Source: Dactylellina haptotyla | Taxonomy: Eukaryota; Ascomycota; Orbiliomycetes; Orbiliales; Orbiliaceae | Direction: 5' to 3' | Assembly (NCBI GenBank): GCA_031310005.1 | Contig: CM062382.1 | Span: forward strand, 2,170,001-2,234,000 | DNA: 64,000 nucleotides | Part shown: positions 46,599 to 59,200 of the stretch, piece after piece | How the letters are laid out: each line of letters opens with the position of its first letter | Numbering within the stretch: position 1 is the first letter of the stretch | Made by a program: the position numbers and the translations under genes | Notes under the pieces: model-generated | Database searches by the model: none | Told to the model about the DNA's origin: nothing | Seen by the model: only the letters and a program-made list of their open reading frames with translations

Positions 46599-48146
46599 CT
46601 AGGACACGTCCATACCAAATTCATCCTCTTCCTTGAAGGCGAGGCTGCCGCTCATATCAGCAGAGCCAGTATTATGCCAGAACTGTTGGTTGCTGACTGG
46701 CAACGAACCGGGCTCGCCTTGTCCGTTAGTTGGGGCTCCTGCGAGATCAGTATATCCGGGAACACGGAGTCCAGATCCATGTCCTCGAGAGTATCTGAAA
46801 GGCTCAGTGCTATTATTTTCAATAGCTGCAATGAGCTCGGATTCCATGCGTTTCATTTCTTCGTTCTTGTTGATAGGGAAGGGCTGACCAAGAGATTCAA
46901 GCTTCTGCTGCATCTCTTTCTCTTGCTTGAGCATATGGTACAAAGCCCACATCAAGTCCTTGGTCCATCCAACTGCACCGTTGAGGATATCACCTTTGTT
47001 TGGAACACGATCCTTCTCTTCGAGAGGGATGGTAATAGCAGCTGGGCCAACACCGCTGGCACGTCTTCCAAGACCGCCTGCAAGCATGGAAGTGGCTCGT
47101 GGAGGGCTGACTCCATGAAGTCCAGGGGAAAGTGGGGTGTTATTTTGAAGGTGCTTTCGGACCTTCTCATCCTCAAGACGATGTTGAGGGACGAGGAAGG
47201 AGAGCTCTTGAATACGCTCGTTGATATTATCGCGTCTTCGGCGTTCGACAAGGTTATGGGACTCTCGTCGTCGTCGTCTCTTGGCTTCTTGGCTCTGTTG
47301 GCTTGGGCTCATACCATCAACTTTAGCTGGAAGCGAGGCATGCTTTCCGCCGAGAATATCTGAGATTTGGCGGTGACCGGCGGAGCCTGGTCCCGGAGAT
47401 GACATTGGGGACTCGATGTAAGACGAGCTACCGTCCCATGTTCCGGACAGTGACTTTTGATGCCCGTGTCGGCTCAGATGGGGGTTTTGGATTGGCTGCG
47501 CTTGCATTCCTGATTCTGTAGTATTGAGTGAGAGACTGCCCTGTCTTATGTTTCGAGGAACCGAGTTCTTGCTAGAACCAGCTCGCTCGATATCGGGTCT
47601 GGTCTTACGTTTATTTTTTGCATTCATCATATCACCAAAGGAGCTAGCATGGACGTCTGCAGAGGACGACATAATGCCCGGCGAAGGGTTGAATGAGGAT
47701 GGACTATCCATCGGCTGGTTCTGCATATGATGACGAAACTGAGGGAAGCCCCGGACAAAGGGTGACTGGATGGGCGCATCCTCTGGAGTATGCGAGTACA
47801 TCTGGTTCATGTTGGTGGTGAGGTGGAGGCTTTGACCCTGCAAGCCAGTTGGAAGGTTGTCCATATCATTTGAGTTGAACCCGGCATTCATATGGCCGCC
47901 TTGGAAGCCATAGGAGGTACCGAGAGAGTCGAGGAGCTCGTCATCGGTGATGGCAGAGCTGTTAAACTGCTGCATGTTGTTATTGTTGTTGCTGAACATG
48001 AGACCACCTTGCTGGCCCATGGAGAGCTCGGACGGGTCGATGCCGAAGCCAGTTGGGGCGCCGAAGCCCGAGAAATCATTGTGCACGAATCGACCGTTTT
48101 GCTGGTCGCCGTGTTCGTCTTTTATGAAGTGCTGAGTGTTCTCCAT
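46599..48146 (-). CDS. bHLH transcription factor
   Basis: A single exon of 515 residues. The first 285 are Asn/Gln/Ser/Met-rich and likely a disordered activation region. The basic region at about 289-305 (KRRRRRESHNLVERRRRDN) shows the His-Glu-Arg pattern of E-box (CACGTG)-binding class B factors. Helix 1 is INERIQELSFLVPQ. The loop is unusually long, about 60 residues, with Ser/Gly/Pro-rich sequence, before helix 2 begins at KGDILNGAVGWTKDLMWALY (about residue 384). A coiled-coil extension follows (MLKQEKEMQQKLESL). It resembles the fungal HLH factors related to Aspergillus AnBH1, though I cannot confirm orthology. It presumably acts in the nucleus as a dimer. The upstream sequence is long and may contain an extended leader. 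Confidence 0.88.
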   Translation of the reverse strand: MENTQHFIKDEHGDQQNGRFVHNDFSGFGAPTGFGIDPSELSMGQQGGLMFSNNNNNMQQFNSSAITDDELLDSLGTSYGFQGGHMNAGFNSNDMDNLPTGLQGQSLHLTTNMNQMYSHTPEDAPIQSPFVRGFPQFRHHMQNQPMDSPSSFNPSPGIMSSSADVHASSFGDMMNAKNKRKTRPDIERAGSSKNSVPRNIRQGSLSLNTTESGMQAQPIQNPHLSRHGHQKSLSGTWDGSSSYIESPMSSPGPGSAGHRQISDILGGKHASLPAKVDGMSPSQQSQEAKRRRRRESHNLVERRRRDNINERIQELSFLVPQHRLEDEKVRKHLQNNTPLSPGLHGVSPPRATSMLAGGLGRRASGVGPAAITIPLEEKDRVPNKGDILNGAVGWTKDLMWALYHMLKQEKEMQQKLESLGQPFPINKNEEMKRMESELIAAIENNSTEPFRYSRGHGSGLRVPGYTDLAGAPTNGQGEPGSLPVSNQQFWHNTGSADMSGSLAFKEEDEFGMDVS

Positions 48147-51100
48147 TGTTGCTGTCTTTTGCGGTTCTGGACCGAGGTCTGCTTCAAAGTCAAAAAGAAA
48201 AGGATCCGTACGGGTACTTGCGTTTACGCCTGCGGAGGGGGAGAAGTGGTTAGTATTAAGAAACTACTACAGTACGCAACTACGGAAGAGAATGGACGGA
48301 TATGCAGGGCGAGAAAGGTGCAGCCTTGCGGTGATCGGGGGGCCTTACTCAATGGCATAGCGAGCCTTTTAGGGCGGTAATCTTGGGAATATGTAGTTGG
48401 GGGTGAGTATTCAGCAAGGCTGATGGAAGAGAGAGGCTATATATATTGAATATAGGAGCCTTCCTCGTTGGGACGTTGGTTTTTGTGTTGCGGTAGATGG
48501 GAACCTTCCGAAGGAATTTATAGATGAGGCCTGGGGTCCGAGTACGGAAACGCTTGAGGATTCGATTGCCTTAAGGTAGCCGGAGCGTGTGTAGATGATG
48601 CCAGGTGGGACAGGTTTGGTACGAGTTTGGGCGGTCTGTGGTGTGAATGGTTGTGCAGGCGGGTGTGTCTGGGGCAAGATAGATGATGCGAGCGTCGGCG
48701 ATTGATTGCGTACTGAGTGATTCCAAAGAGCAAGATGGATGAAGAAAGAGTCCGGAGAGGCTCAAGCGGAGAGGGCGATGGGGGGTATGTCGCACTCTTT
48801 ATATCTCGACGACGTCCACGGTAGTGTGCCTGTGAACCGCTGACCCGGGCATCCTTCGATCAGTGGGGCTGGCTCATCCTTACGGGACGAGCGGTAGAGG
48901 AGCAGTAGGTAGGTGGAATGGAGGAATATCTGGGAAAAGAGGACTTTTTGGAAAGAGTGTCCGGTGGGCTGCAGGTGACAAGAGGGATGGGCGAGCAGGA
49001 TGGTCAAGAGGAAGGCTTCACTCTGCTAGCCCTGCACTCGAGCACTCCGCTCCAAGGAAAAGGCCCTAGCAGCGATGGAGGTGGTTGTGTAGTGGTGTCG
49101 TGGAGGTGTAGTGGAGGTGTGTAGTGGAGGTGTGGTGGTGGTGGTGGTGGTGTCGAGGAGGAGGATTATGGCCACAGCGGGAAAAGATGGGACGAAAGAG
49201 GACAAAAAGCGGGAAACACACACGTTGGGCCTCGCACTCTCCCTCAGCACAAAGAAGCGGGGCCGGGAGGAGAGGAGGAGTCGGAGGGGAGAGATAGGTT
49301 GACGACACTACGACGGACTCGGAGGCCTCGAACTTGACATGCGCCCCCGTCCTTGCATGTACGGAGGAGGAGGAGGGGGCAGAAGGGAGGAGCACAGCAG
49401 CTCGCAGCTAACCCTGTCACCCCTCAGCAGCAGCTACCACGACGACGACACTCAAAGCTCTCCCCCAGACGCAGACTCAGAATGCAGGCAACCGAGGAGG
49501 ACCAGGTTCGAGGGCTCTCTCTGGTTGTCCTCACCGCATTCCAGCATGGGGTTGGTGAGGTCGGCGCTGGGAGGGTGTGCGACCGTCCTGCCAGTATGCC
49601 AGGGGGCCGCTCCTCCGCCTGGCATTCTCTCTCTCGCCGGCCAAAGTACCTCTCAGGTACCTCTCAAGCTCGACCGACGAACGAGGGGGGTCGTCGGGGA
49701 GGGAGTCTCCTCCTCTCCCTGGCCTCTGTGCCTCACTCGGAGCTTTTTTTCTTCTTTCTCTCCATCTATTCATGATATTTTTTTATTTTTTGATATTTTA
49801 TTTTTCTAACGAAACCATTTGCTTTTCCTCGATCTTCGCTATTGTGCGAAGGACGATTATTCCTGGCCCGATCAAAACTCAGCACCATCAGGCCAGCCCA
49901 GCCAGCCAGCCAGCCTTCGTTGTCGTCTTGCATCGCGCGTTGACACAGTGCGCAGCCGTAAATGCAACGGTGGCCTACAGGATACGAGTACGAGTAATCC
50001 CTCTCGTCTTCCTCTGGTCTTGCTCACAGGTAATAATGCTCCTCAACGGGCTGGGCCGCTCTCGCTCAACATTGGAGGGCGCCCGACCAGTGGGAGCTTC
50101 GCCCTTAAGCGCACTCCGATTTTCGAGGCCAGCCACGGCAAAGCTGGTTTCCCACAAAGCCATCCAATAAAAGACAGCTCTGGCCGTGTCAAACGCCGAG
50201 CCAAACCCTGCTTTCGCCCGCGAATGTTTGTGGAGGTGTTGTTGCCGTTCGGTCAATCCATTTCAAGCGGATATGCGAAATATTTCATTGAAGCGCTGCA
50301 TGCTGCTGCTAAAACCAAGGCCTAACTCAATCCGGCGACTCGCTATTGGCTCTAGCCAGCCATGCCTTCAAACGAAATTATCGTCTATACCGTAATTAAA
50401 AAGAAAATAGACTATCTACATTACTTTGGCTCATTCAGAGCGAGCTCCCAAAAGAGCCCATCTCTCCCTCTCGTTAGGGCGCATGCCTGGTTTCAAAGTC
50501 TGGCGGGGACGAGGGCCAACCTTCAGGGCCCTATCGGCCGTGTAGGCCTTCACAGCATCCCCCACAGCGCCTGCCTCGCAGGTTCTAGTCTGCGATGCCC
50601 GACGGACCAGCTACTTCCGGACGAAGGAAGATATCAGCATCGTTATTTTTGCAAAATAGAACTACTCATGATCGTGCATGACCTCAGTAATTGTCTACCA
50701 CTGCGATTGCTTTTTCATCGGAGATTCCCATCCGTGTTGAGGTGAAGTACCGGTCGTCATCGAGGTGCGAATTCAAAATACTCTCCTATCAATTCATGTC
50801 GTCCGGCTTGAGTGTTGGTAAGTTCGTATGCAGTGCGGCACCCTAAATTCAGCAATGCAAGGGTATCTAATGTCAGCAGCTTGCAACTTGCTGCTATCAC
50901 AAAAATAAGTATCTCGTCATGCTTTTCTGAGATAAATATGATATGATATGATACGGATCAAATAGCCTCCTCGCCTCGTTCGCAAAGTTTCGCAAATATT
51001 AAAATCTTGAGTAAAGGGTGTTCTGATTTCGAAGCAGGCCCAGATGCATGTAATCGGAGGGGGGGAACCTTAATCCATTGTCGACCAGGCTGGAATCACC

Positions 51101-52070
51101 ACCCTCCCAAGCAAAACGATAATTCTAAACCTTGAGGAATCGATACGCATGCGCAGAATGCATTCGACAAGAAAGAAGAAAATGGCTGCAAAATCCCGTC
51201 CGTGTTCATTATCGAGACCAGAGGCGTGTGCCCCTACGCCCTGCCTGCTTGCCTGCATGCATTGGAGGCAAAACAGAAGCCCATTATCGAAACGATTAAA
51301 TATCTCGTTTCCCGCCATGTTCCGCTTACTCAACTACGGTTCTGAATAATATACCGCGGCCGTTGATGTTTGAATGCAAATTCCGCAGGGCTTCGCCTCC
51401 TGCTTTCTCGTCAGCTTAGTAAAAAAACGCTGAGGACGGCCAGGCCGGGCTGGTATCAAAGTTGTCACGCCGATGTACACTTGATCTTGGTAAATAATCT
51501 ATCCGGCCCTGGGAGCGGATGTATCATGATATGCATACCCCGCATATTACTGTATGCAATGGCATTAACTGGCGGGAAGGGGCTCTCGAGATGCCTAAAA
51601 GGAAGACTCGAGAAAGCAAAGTGTTGCGCGCGTCGTTGTTGCGTTTGTTTGTCGCACGGAGGACTGCCGCATCCGGCCGTCGCTCTGTCGCTCTGTCTGA
51701 GGCTCAACACGGTCGCCCGCCAAGGCTGGGGCACGACGGACCCCTTTCATCAGCACTTTCGTATGTGCTTTCGCATCCAGTTACGCAAGCCTGTCAAAAC
51801 TCCGGATAGTTTTGCCTTCCTCGCTACACCCACGGATACGGGAATACGATAATAAAGCGTTTACTAACCGCCACGCCATTCTCTAAGCCCGCACGGAGGG
51901 TTTTATTGTCCTGTTCTTCTTCTCTCCTCGCCCAGAAACCAGATTCCTCTCCGCTCTCACGAAACTCCGCGCGAATATCCCAAACGACCCCCGAACAAAC
52001 AAAAAGAACATAACCCCTACACGAACCTGACAGAACCGAGAAGCCTTAACGGCTAAGCTGAGGGGAAAAC
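48147..52070. promoter_or_regulatory. Divergent intergenic region, bHLH / SFT2 (3.9 kb)
   Basis: 3.9 kb between divergent starts, which is long upstream space and common for regulatory genes. It includes a GGT/GTGGAG-rich minisatellite (49091-49153) and a pentanucleotide ATATG run (50936-50953). Overlapping frames at 49339-50325 are low-complexity or random. No gene seen. Confidence 0.5.
49091..49153. repeat. G/T-rich minisatellite
   Basis: Diverged copies of a unit like GTGTAGTGGAG followed by a pure GGT run. It is purely G/T/A on the plus strand. Confidence 0.75.
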
Positions 52071-52931
52071 ATGGCAGCGGAATCTCAATTCCGGTCACAG
52101 TGGACCAGCTGGTCCCGACGAGACGAGCCAGTCAGAACTTCAAGGGACACCGGATTCTTCTCGCGCCTTAGCGGCCTCAATCCCTTCGGTAGCGATGGCT
52201 ATGTCAGACTCCCCACGACAAACTCCGAGGCCCAACTGCCGGCTCGGACAAGAGAGGAGGAGGAGGCTGGGATGTTTGCAAGTATGTGAATATGCAGAGT
52301 GATCCTGTTTTGAGGTTATATCGAGAGCAGCGTGCTGATGTTTCTTCTTTCCTTTGCGGCGCAGTGTCATACTGGGATCGAATGCTGGGATTCGCCATCT
52401 GCAATCTCGGAGCTGCGGTCTGCTTCGTGATTTGCTTCTTCTTATTCCCAATGTTCATCTTCAAGATCCCCAAATTCGCGGCCCTGTAAGACCTTCCGCT
52501 ATCTCTCCAGCTCCGGTAGTAGATGCGGCTATTTTTGACTGACTTGATTTTGTTTCCGTAGATGGACCGTCGGATCGTTGTTATTCTTGTGCTCCTGGGC
52601 GATATTATACGGACCGATGAACTACGCCCGGCACTTATTGTCCGCTGAAAGGTTGCCGTTCACAGGAATCTACTTTGGAGCCATTGCCCTAACCCTGTAC
52701 TTTGCTCTGGGAGTAAGTTACTACCACCAATTCCTCAAAGCTGTCCGAACCAAGACATACACTAACACTAAGCTACAGCTACACTCCGCGCTCCTTACAA
52801 TCATCGCTATGGTGATACAATTGTGCTCATTACTCTGGTATCTCGTGAGCTATTTCCCAATGGGATCATCTGGCCTTCGGTTTGCATCGCAGCTTGGAGC
52901 TCGACAAGCAGCTGCATGGTTGAGCGGCTAA
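52071..52931 (+). CDS. SFT2: SFT2-family Golgi/endosome membrane protein
   Basis: Four exons: 52071-52281, 52365-52485, 52562-52712 and 52779-52931, giving 211 residues, the normal Sft2 length. The cytosolic N-terminal 70 residues (FFSRLSGLNPFGSDGYVRLP) precede the conserved MSYWDRMLGFAICNLGAA. Four hydrophobic helices follow: CFVICFFLFPMFIF, WTVGSLLFLCSWAILYG, IYFGAIALTLYFALG and LLTIIAMVIQLCSLLWYLVS, with GPMNYARHLLSAERLPFT between helices 2 and 3. Yeast Sft2 acts with Got1 in fusion of endosome-derived vesicles with the late Golgi. All three introns have GTAAGA, GTAAGT or GTATGT donors, and the joined frame is exact. The C-terminus is short and cytosolic. Confidence 0.93.
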
Positions 52932-55900
52932 GCAAGGAAGCATAAAAAAAAGTTTGTTGAGGTTACACGACATCCATATAACTACTTAGCGATACCATTA
53001 CCCAGGCGAGCAAGTTGTTGGTTTTCCGTTGTATGAAAGAGACACATGTTATTTATTCTGTTTGAAAGGGCGATTCCTTGGCGAAAAGAGGCAACATCTT
53101 TTTGTTTTGTAATTTTTATTTATTTTGTGGTTGGTTTTTCTGGAAGCGAATAGGCAAAAGGCTTTTTTGTGTAATATCGATATAACTATACTATATACTC
53201 ATGTTATTGCAGAAACATTATTTTGGCTGTTGTTATTATACGCGAACACGAACGAACGAACGAACCACGATTGAAGGGCGGAAAACCGTAATTGGACCTA
53301 CTGACACCCCAGCCCAGGAATTCCAGACATGCATAAAACACGTCATCCCGTCGATGTCAAACTCGCCACATTTTTTTTGATATGCGTGGTGGTTCATCAG
53401 CCACATGAAAATTGGCCAGCTCTTTAAAGATTGATATCGATGCCCTTGCTGGGGTGGTTTAAGACGATTTCAGTAACCCCACTCAACGCGGGATGATCGG
53501 GCGAGGGGTAGCCCTGAACGAGGTTCTGCAGATGAGGGGTAAAAAAAATTTCTTTCCACTGCGAGCGAGCTAAAGGGGTTTTCCCGACGAATCGAATATC
53601 ACCAAAATGTAAAATCGATGGGAAAAGCTAGCGAGGGCACACATGCACGCCATGGCCGATGAGGCCGGGTTTTTGTTGGCCGGGTACTTAGGCAATTGAC
53701 ATTTCCGTGACAAATTTCAAAAACTAGCGAAACGAAGAGCAAAAACGAAGAGCAAAAAGAATAAGAACAAAGGGAAGGAAGGGGAGACCAAGTAAGGTCG
53801 GGAAGATAAGGAAGCAAGTGTGCATTAAAGCACTCTCCTCCTCGTTAATTGATTTGTCGGTTTGGGCGCCTTGTGGAGCAATGGCAAAGAGCAGTCAAAA
53901 CTTATTTTTATTTTTTTATTTTTTTCCCTTCGCCGTTCGTTTCTCTGTGGGACCTGTACCGCCAGCCCATCCCATACCGTGCCATGCCATGCAACGTGAT
54001 GGCGCCAGTGTTAGTAAAGTTGCAATGGGAGGAAATTCGCACCCACCCGGGTTTGGAGTCTTGGGTCTGGTGGGTATTGTGACAATTTCTCCCGATCATC
54101 CGAAGACAGCATTTGTTCCGGAAGGGAAGGAGGAGGCATTGTTCAAATTTCCGCATGTCACGGACGGAGATGTTTATATAAAATGGTAGTAACGATTTGT
54201 GGTAGCAATTAGAATTGAGCCATTTGGCCGGCCGCGGCGGGAAACCGCCCAAGCAGGAATGCTTCACGACACGATTGTTTCGCATGTTGACATGTTTCCC
54301 GATAAGAAGAAAAAAACAAAAGACATCCAATTATTGCAGTCGTTTTTTAATTCTTTCTCTCGCTCGCTTTGACAAAACGTGCATACAAACTTCCCGAGCT
54401 GGATTGCGCTCTCTCCTTTCAGTCACGCCTGGTCGGGAATGCTGGAGGTAACGCAGGAACAGGAGCGGTTGGAAGTTTATAAACAAACCCTACGGCTACA
54501 GTTCCTCCATATGCCAGGACCTGTACGTGATAAAAAATTAGATAAGAATTAAATAATAATATCAATGAAGAAGGTTTCTTTGTGGAAAGAGCAAGAGGGC
54601 TTCCCAATCACCAGGAACTGGAATCCCGAGGTACGACCATCCTATTACAAAATGATGAGGAGCTGCTTGCTGGATCCTCGTTAGCTCTCTTTCTTTTAGG
54701 ACGGCGGCCGAAGGAGCCAAAATTTTCGCCAAAAAAACCCGCACACACAAAGTGGAAAAATTTTTGGAGAAAATATAGGTTGTTGCAATCGAGGAGGACC
54801 GGGAGTGGAGTTGCCATGATGCGAGCAATTGGGGCTCTGCTGCTATCGCGATCTGGCCCTGACTATCCGTAGACCGTGCGAGCCATCCGTGTGAATCGTA
54901 GCCACAGACATGGTCAATTATATCTCCATTCAATGTATTGTGTATTGTATCCTCGACAGAGTAGTCCGCAGTGCAATCCCATCGGCCGTCTGCGGTTTGT
55001 TCGTCGTCGGATGTGTTGCGCCTGCTGAATTGGTTAGCTGCTGCTGCCCTGCTCGTTGCCCGTTTTGTGTGTGGGCTTTTTTTCCAAATTATTTTCTTTC
55101 TCTCTTCCTCCCACCACCACCACCACCACCACCACACCACCCACCACCATCCATCTCTTCCACCTCGTCATCAACCACCACCACTCCACCCACCATCACC
55201 ACCCGTCACAGTCGTCTCCCTCCCTCCCCGTCGTGCTCTCTGCTTCCCAGATCGATTCGCTTCCGACCTGCTCAATCTCCGCTCCGTTCGCACCCGGCGC
55301 CGTTCAATCGCCCGCTCATCTAATCGTCCTCCCGCTGGCTCTCACAAGTAGCTTTTGGGACGAACCCCGAACGGCGGACCGGTCTACCATTCTCCTTCTT
55401 GACGGAACCGCAGGCACCGGTACACGCGTCATCGATCTTCAAAGCCCTTTTCTTTGCGAGAAGAGTCCATCTTGCTGGTTTTCTCTGCTCTGTTCAAAAA
55501 GTCCAACGACCACCCTCGTCCGGATTTTTTTCTCTAATTTTTTTTTTTTTTCTCTTTAATCTTTTTGTTCCCTCTCTCCTCCAAGGGAAACTCAGTGGGA
55601 GGCGATTTCGTGTCCACGCAACAGGATCCTACTATCGTCTCCTCTAGTTGATTCATCAGCTGCAAGCGCGATACTTCCGGTCCTACGACACCCTAGATTA
55701 TCGATTTTGCACATATTTCGCCTTTTCGATAAATCTTGAGTTCAAATTCTGTAACAGTTTTTCTACACATACCATTGTGTATCACAAGCTGCTCAGTTTG
55801 AACCGACCATTCGCTTCCTCGGTTCTCATCTGTATTCACGACAAACCCCCCTTCACCCTAGTCATACAAGTGTGGTCTCACCAACTTCGTCACTCCGGTT

Positions 55901-56261
55901 AAGCTTTTCTAGAAGCTCAATTCGTCGTTTAAGATTCACGGAAATCCGCCGTCGCACGTTGTCGATAGCATATCGTACTGATTACAGCAAATAATCGGCT
56001 TCTATACATTTCTACCGACAACCACCGAGATCTCTCTGGATAACTCCGAAACGTCCTATCCCCGAAATATCTAAGACACTTTGCTATAGCCCATTGTGTC
56101 GTTTGGGAAAGGCAATAGCCGAACGGGCTTATCCCAAGGAAACGTCTTTCAGGACGCGATACTGAGTACGCCACTATCGGAACGGCCAGAGGAAGTACCC
56201 TCGTATACCTCTGCCTAGATTATAAAAGGATAGTTTTGCGTGCAAGCTGCAGTCAGTCAAG
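52932..56261. promoter_or_regulatory. Intergenic region SFT2 to LARP1, 3.3 kb
   Basis: The first part is the SFT2 3' flank, with a GAAC tetranucleotide run (53247-53266). The second part is upstream of LARP1: CAC-rich sequence (55112-55200), a long polypyrimidine stretch (about 55530-55590, including a T14 run), and likely a long leader. No coding frame is convincing. Confidence 0.5.
55112..55150. repeat. CAC trinucleotide tract
   Basis: A near-continuous CAC run with a few interruptions, upstream of the LARP1-type gene. Confidence 0.8.
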
Positions 56262-59200
56262 ATGACAACGGCAACAGCGACAGAAACTAAGAAGCCCGCA
56301 TTTTCGTATGCAGCGGCAGCCTCGGGCAAAGCAAAACCCAGCAACTCTGGTGTCTCCACTCCTGAGGAACCTAAGAAGCAGGTAGAAGATGGCAGCGCTC
56401 CTGACTCCAAGAAGGACAAGGACACACTTGATATTTCTAAGCTTAACATTAATGGCGAGCCTTCGGCCGCCCCAAAGGACCAGTCCTCTGGACCATCACC
56501 CCAAGTAAATGGAACCACATCTGAAACCAAGAGCTCGTCGAGTGTCAAAGGGACAGACACACAATCCAATCTGGAAGAATCTAGTAATAAAGAAGACGAT
56601 GGTCGCAGCACCAGTTCTGGTCAGGAAGGTGCCGGAAGCGCGACTGGTAATGAAGATGGCGACAGCAAAAGCGGGAAAGAAGTTGGCCCCGATGGAAAGA
56701 CCAAGTTCAAGACACATAACTTGGTCGATGCGCCCATACCAAAGCAAAATCCCTGGACTGTCAGAAAAGAAGCCATGGACCGCACTAGGCAACTGCAAGT
56801 CGATACGAAAAAGCCACAACCAACTGTTAATGGAATCCCATCGCAGGACAAGGGTAGTCAAACCTATGGCAATGACCGAAGACATAGTCGACAGAGGTCG
56901 ACCGCTTCAGAAAATAGACCGCCTCATCACACTGCTGGCGGACGCCGGGATGGATTTAGTGGGCTCGAAAAGCGTGGAGCCCCAGATGCTGGAAAGGAAG
57001 GAAAAGCTTTGACACCAATCGAAGATCGTGAGTGACCAAATTTCCCTAACAACTTTACTTGCGAGCATGTTTTCTAATTATTAGATATAGCTTCCCGAGC
57101 TTCTCGACCAACTGGCCGACCCACAAAAGGCCAACAGGATGAGCTTGCCAGTCGAGACGTCTCCACGCCCCCTGCCCCGCCTTCTCTAACTGATAAGTCC
57201 CTGTGGCCAACCCCAGAAGTTGCCCAGGACGAAGAAAAACGTGAGAAGCGTGAGAAAGAGGAGAAGGAGAAGGAACGAGAGAAGCCAACTCTATCTGGAG
57301 TGCGCCAAGCAAAGGACAAATGGATCAGCATGCCTGTCACACCAAACATCATTTACGATACGCCTCTACCCACCCGTGGCCCGAGAGGACCAAGAGGTGG
57401 ACGACCTGAGCGTGGTGGAAGAGCTGGACAGCCACCATCCAGGCCTGCTGGAGATACCGAAACCAGCACCACCCCCACAGAGCCCACATCCACAGCTAGC
57501 TTTGATAAAGCACGAAGCACGCAGGCTCCCTCTGAGCAAAAGGGAGCCCAGAACACCAATTCGGATGTTCGCACACGTCGCCCTACGAATGCTACTGCAC
57601 CCACAGCCGAGAATGCTAGTGCCGAACCAGCGGCCAAGAAGGATGTGACCGAAGTTCAGAAGACCGGTCCTACGCCACTCGCCAATGGTACCCCCAAGCC
57701 GAACGGTATCTCCGCTGGAGACTCTTCTAACAAAGAGCGAAAGCCAACACAAACTCAAGATGATGGTACCTTCGTCGGCCAGGGTATCCTCCCACCAGCT
57801 GCCGTTAGAGCGAAGGCTGATAAGCCAACTCCTTTCAGCAGCAATCGAGATCAACCAAGTAACCAAGGTCGTGGAGGCTATACTGGCCCATTTAACCAGA
57901 AGCAAGAGGGCGACGTCAACAATACTACTCATGGCGTAACCAGAGACCGTCCCGCAGGTCGTGGAAATTTCCGAGGCGGTAGAGGGGATAACAATTCCTT
58001 CATGAACCATGCGAATTCCCGTTATAATAACGGTAACTCCGTCCGTCACCACAGCCCTCCTTCTCAGATCAATACCAACCCTCATCAGCCTCGCCAATCA
58101 CCACAATATCCGTCGTCTCCATCTACACCACAGACTGGTCGCAGCTACCGACAGAACAGCCGCGGCCATGGTGTCCAGCAGTCACAGCAATTTGGGAAAT
58201 ATGGAATGCAAAACGGCTACCCCCCGCAGTCGCCTTTCGTACAGTCGCCCTCATACTACAACAATCCGTACTACAACGCTAGAAATGGTGTTAATCCCGG
58301 TGTTCCTATGCATCCCGACTACGAATTTACTGCTGCAGTTCAAAATGTTATGAATCAATTGTAAGTTCACGGCTAACCTCCCGCTAGGATAGAATCGATA
58401 CTGACGCGATATCACATAGGAGCTATTACTTCTCACTTGATAACATGGTCAAAGATACCTATCTGCGAAGTCATATGGATAGCCAGGGCTGGGTATTCCT
58501 GGATGTCATCTGTGGCTTCCGTAAGATCAAGGAAATGACTAAAGAGAACAAGAATATTGTTCGAGAAGCGTCTATCCAATCCCCAGATGTTGAGTTCCGT
58601 GGCTACCACCCTGACGGCCGTGAACGCTTGAGATCCGCACGCAATCCTACTGAGTGGGTCCTTAAGTATGAGGAACGGGATGAGAGCTGCCGACACGATG
58701 GACCTATTTGGGAAACCCGCTACACCGGGCCTCCTCAGTACATGAACGGGCCATACCCAATGTATTTCCAGAATCCAAATATGCCGCCAATGCCCGTCGC
58801 CGGCCCCACAGATCAGCATTTCCCAGGCTACAATGGTTATCCTCAACCAGCTCATATGATGCCGGCATTTGTTCCTGGCCAGGAATTTGTTCCAGAGAAT
58901 GGTGCGGCCTACGGAAATGGATTTATGCCACCATATCAGCCATTTATGTCAGGCCACGAAGCGCAACCTACGAACGGACACCCTGCTGAAGAAGGGGCCC
59001 CGCAAAATGACAAGGGGATTCGTCCACATAAGAAGTACCCCACTATTGACGAATTCTCGGATGACAAAATCAACCAAATCGTTTTGGTTATTCGCAAGAA
59101 TCCTAACGAGAAAGGCTCTGAACAGAAAGAAGGACCACAGACCACAAGCGTCATGGTTACTGACCAGCTGAATGAAGCTTTGGTCAAATTAGAGCAGAAT

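Noticed and set aside
46515-47363. 282-codon open frame antisense to the bHLH gene
   Set aside because: It overlaps the bHLH domain region on the other strand, with no independent coding signal.
57366-58097. 243-codon open frame antisense to LARP1 exon 2
   Set aside because: A shadow of low-complexity sense coding (Pro/Gln/Asn-rich). The product is an unlikely Ile/Ser/Gly mix with no domain.
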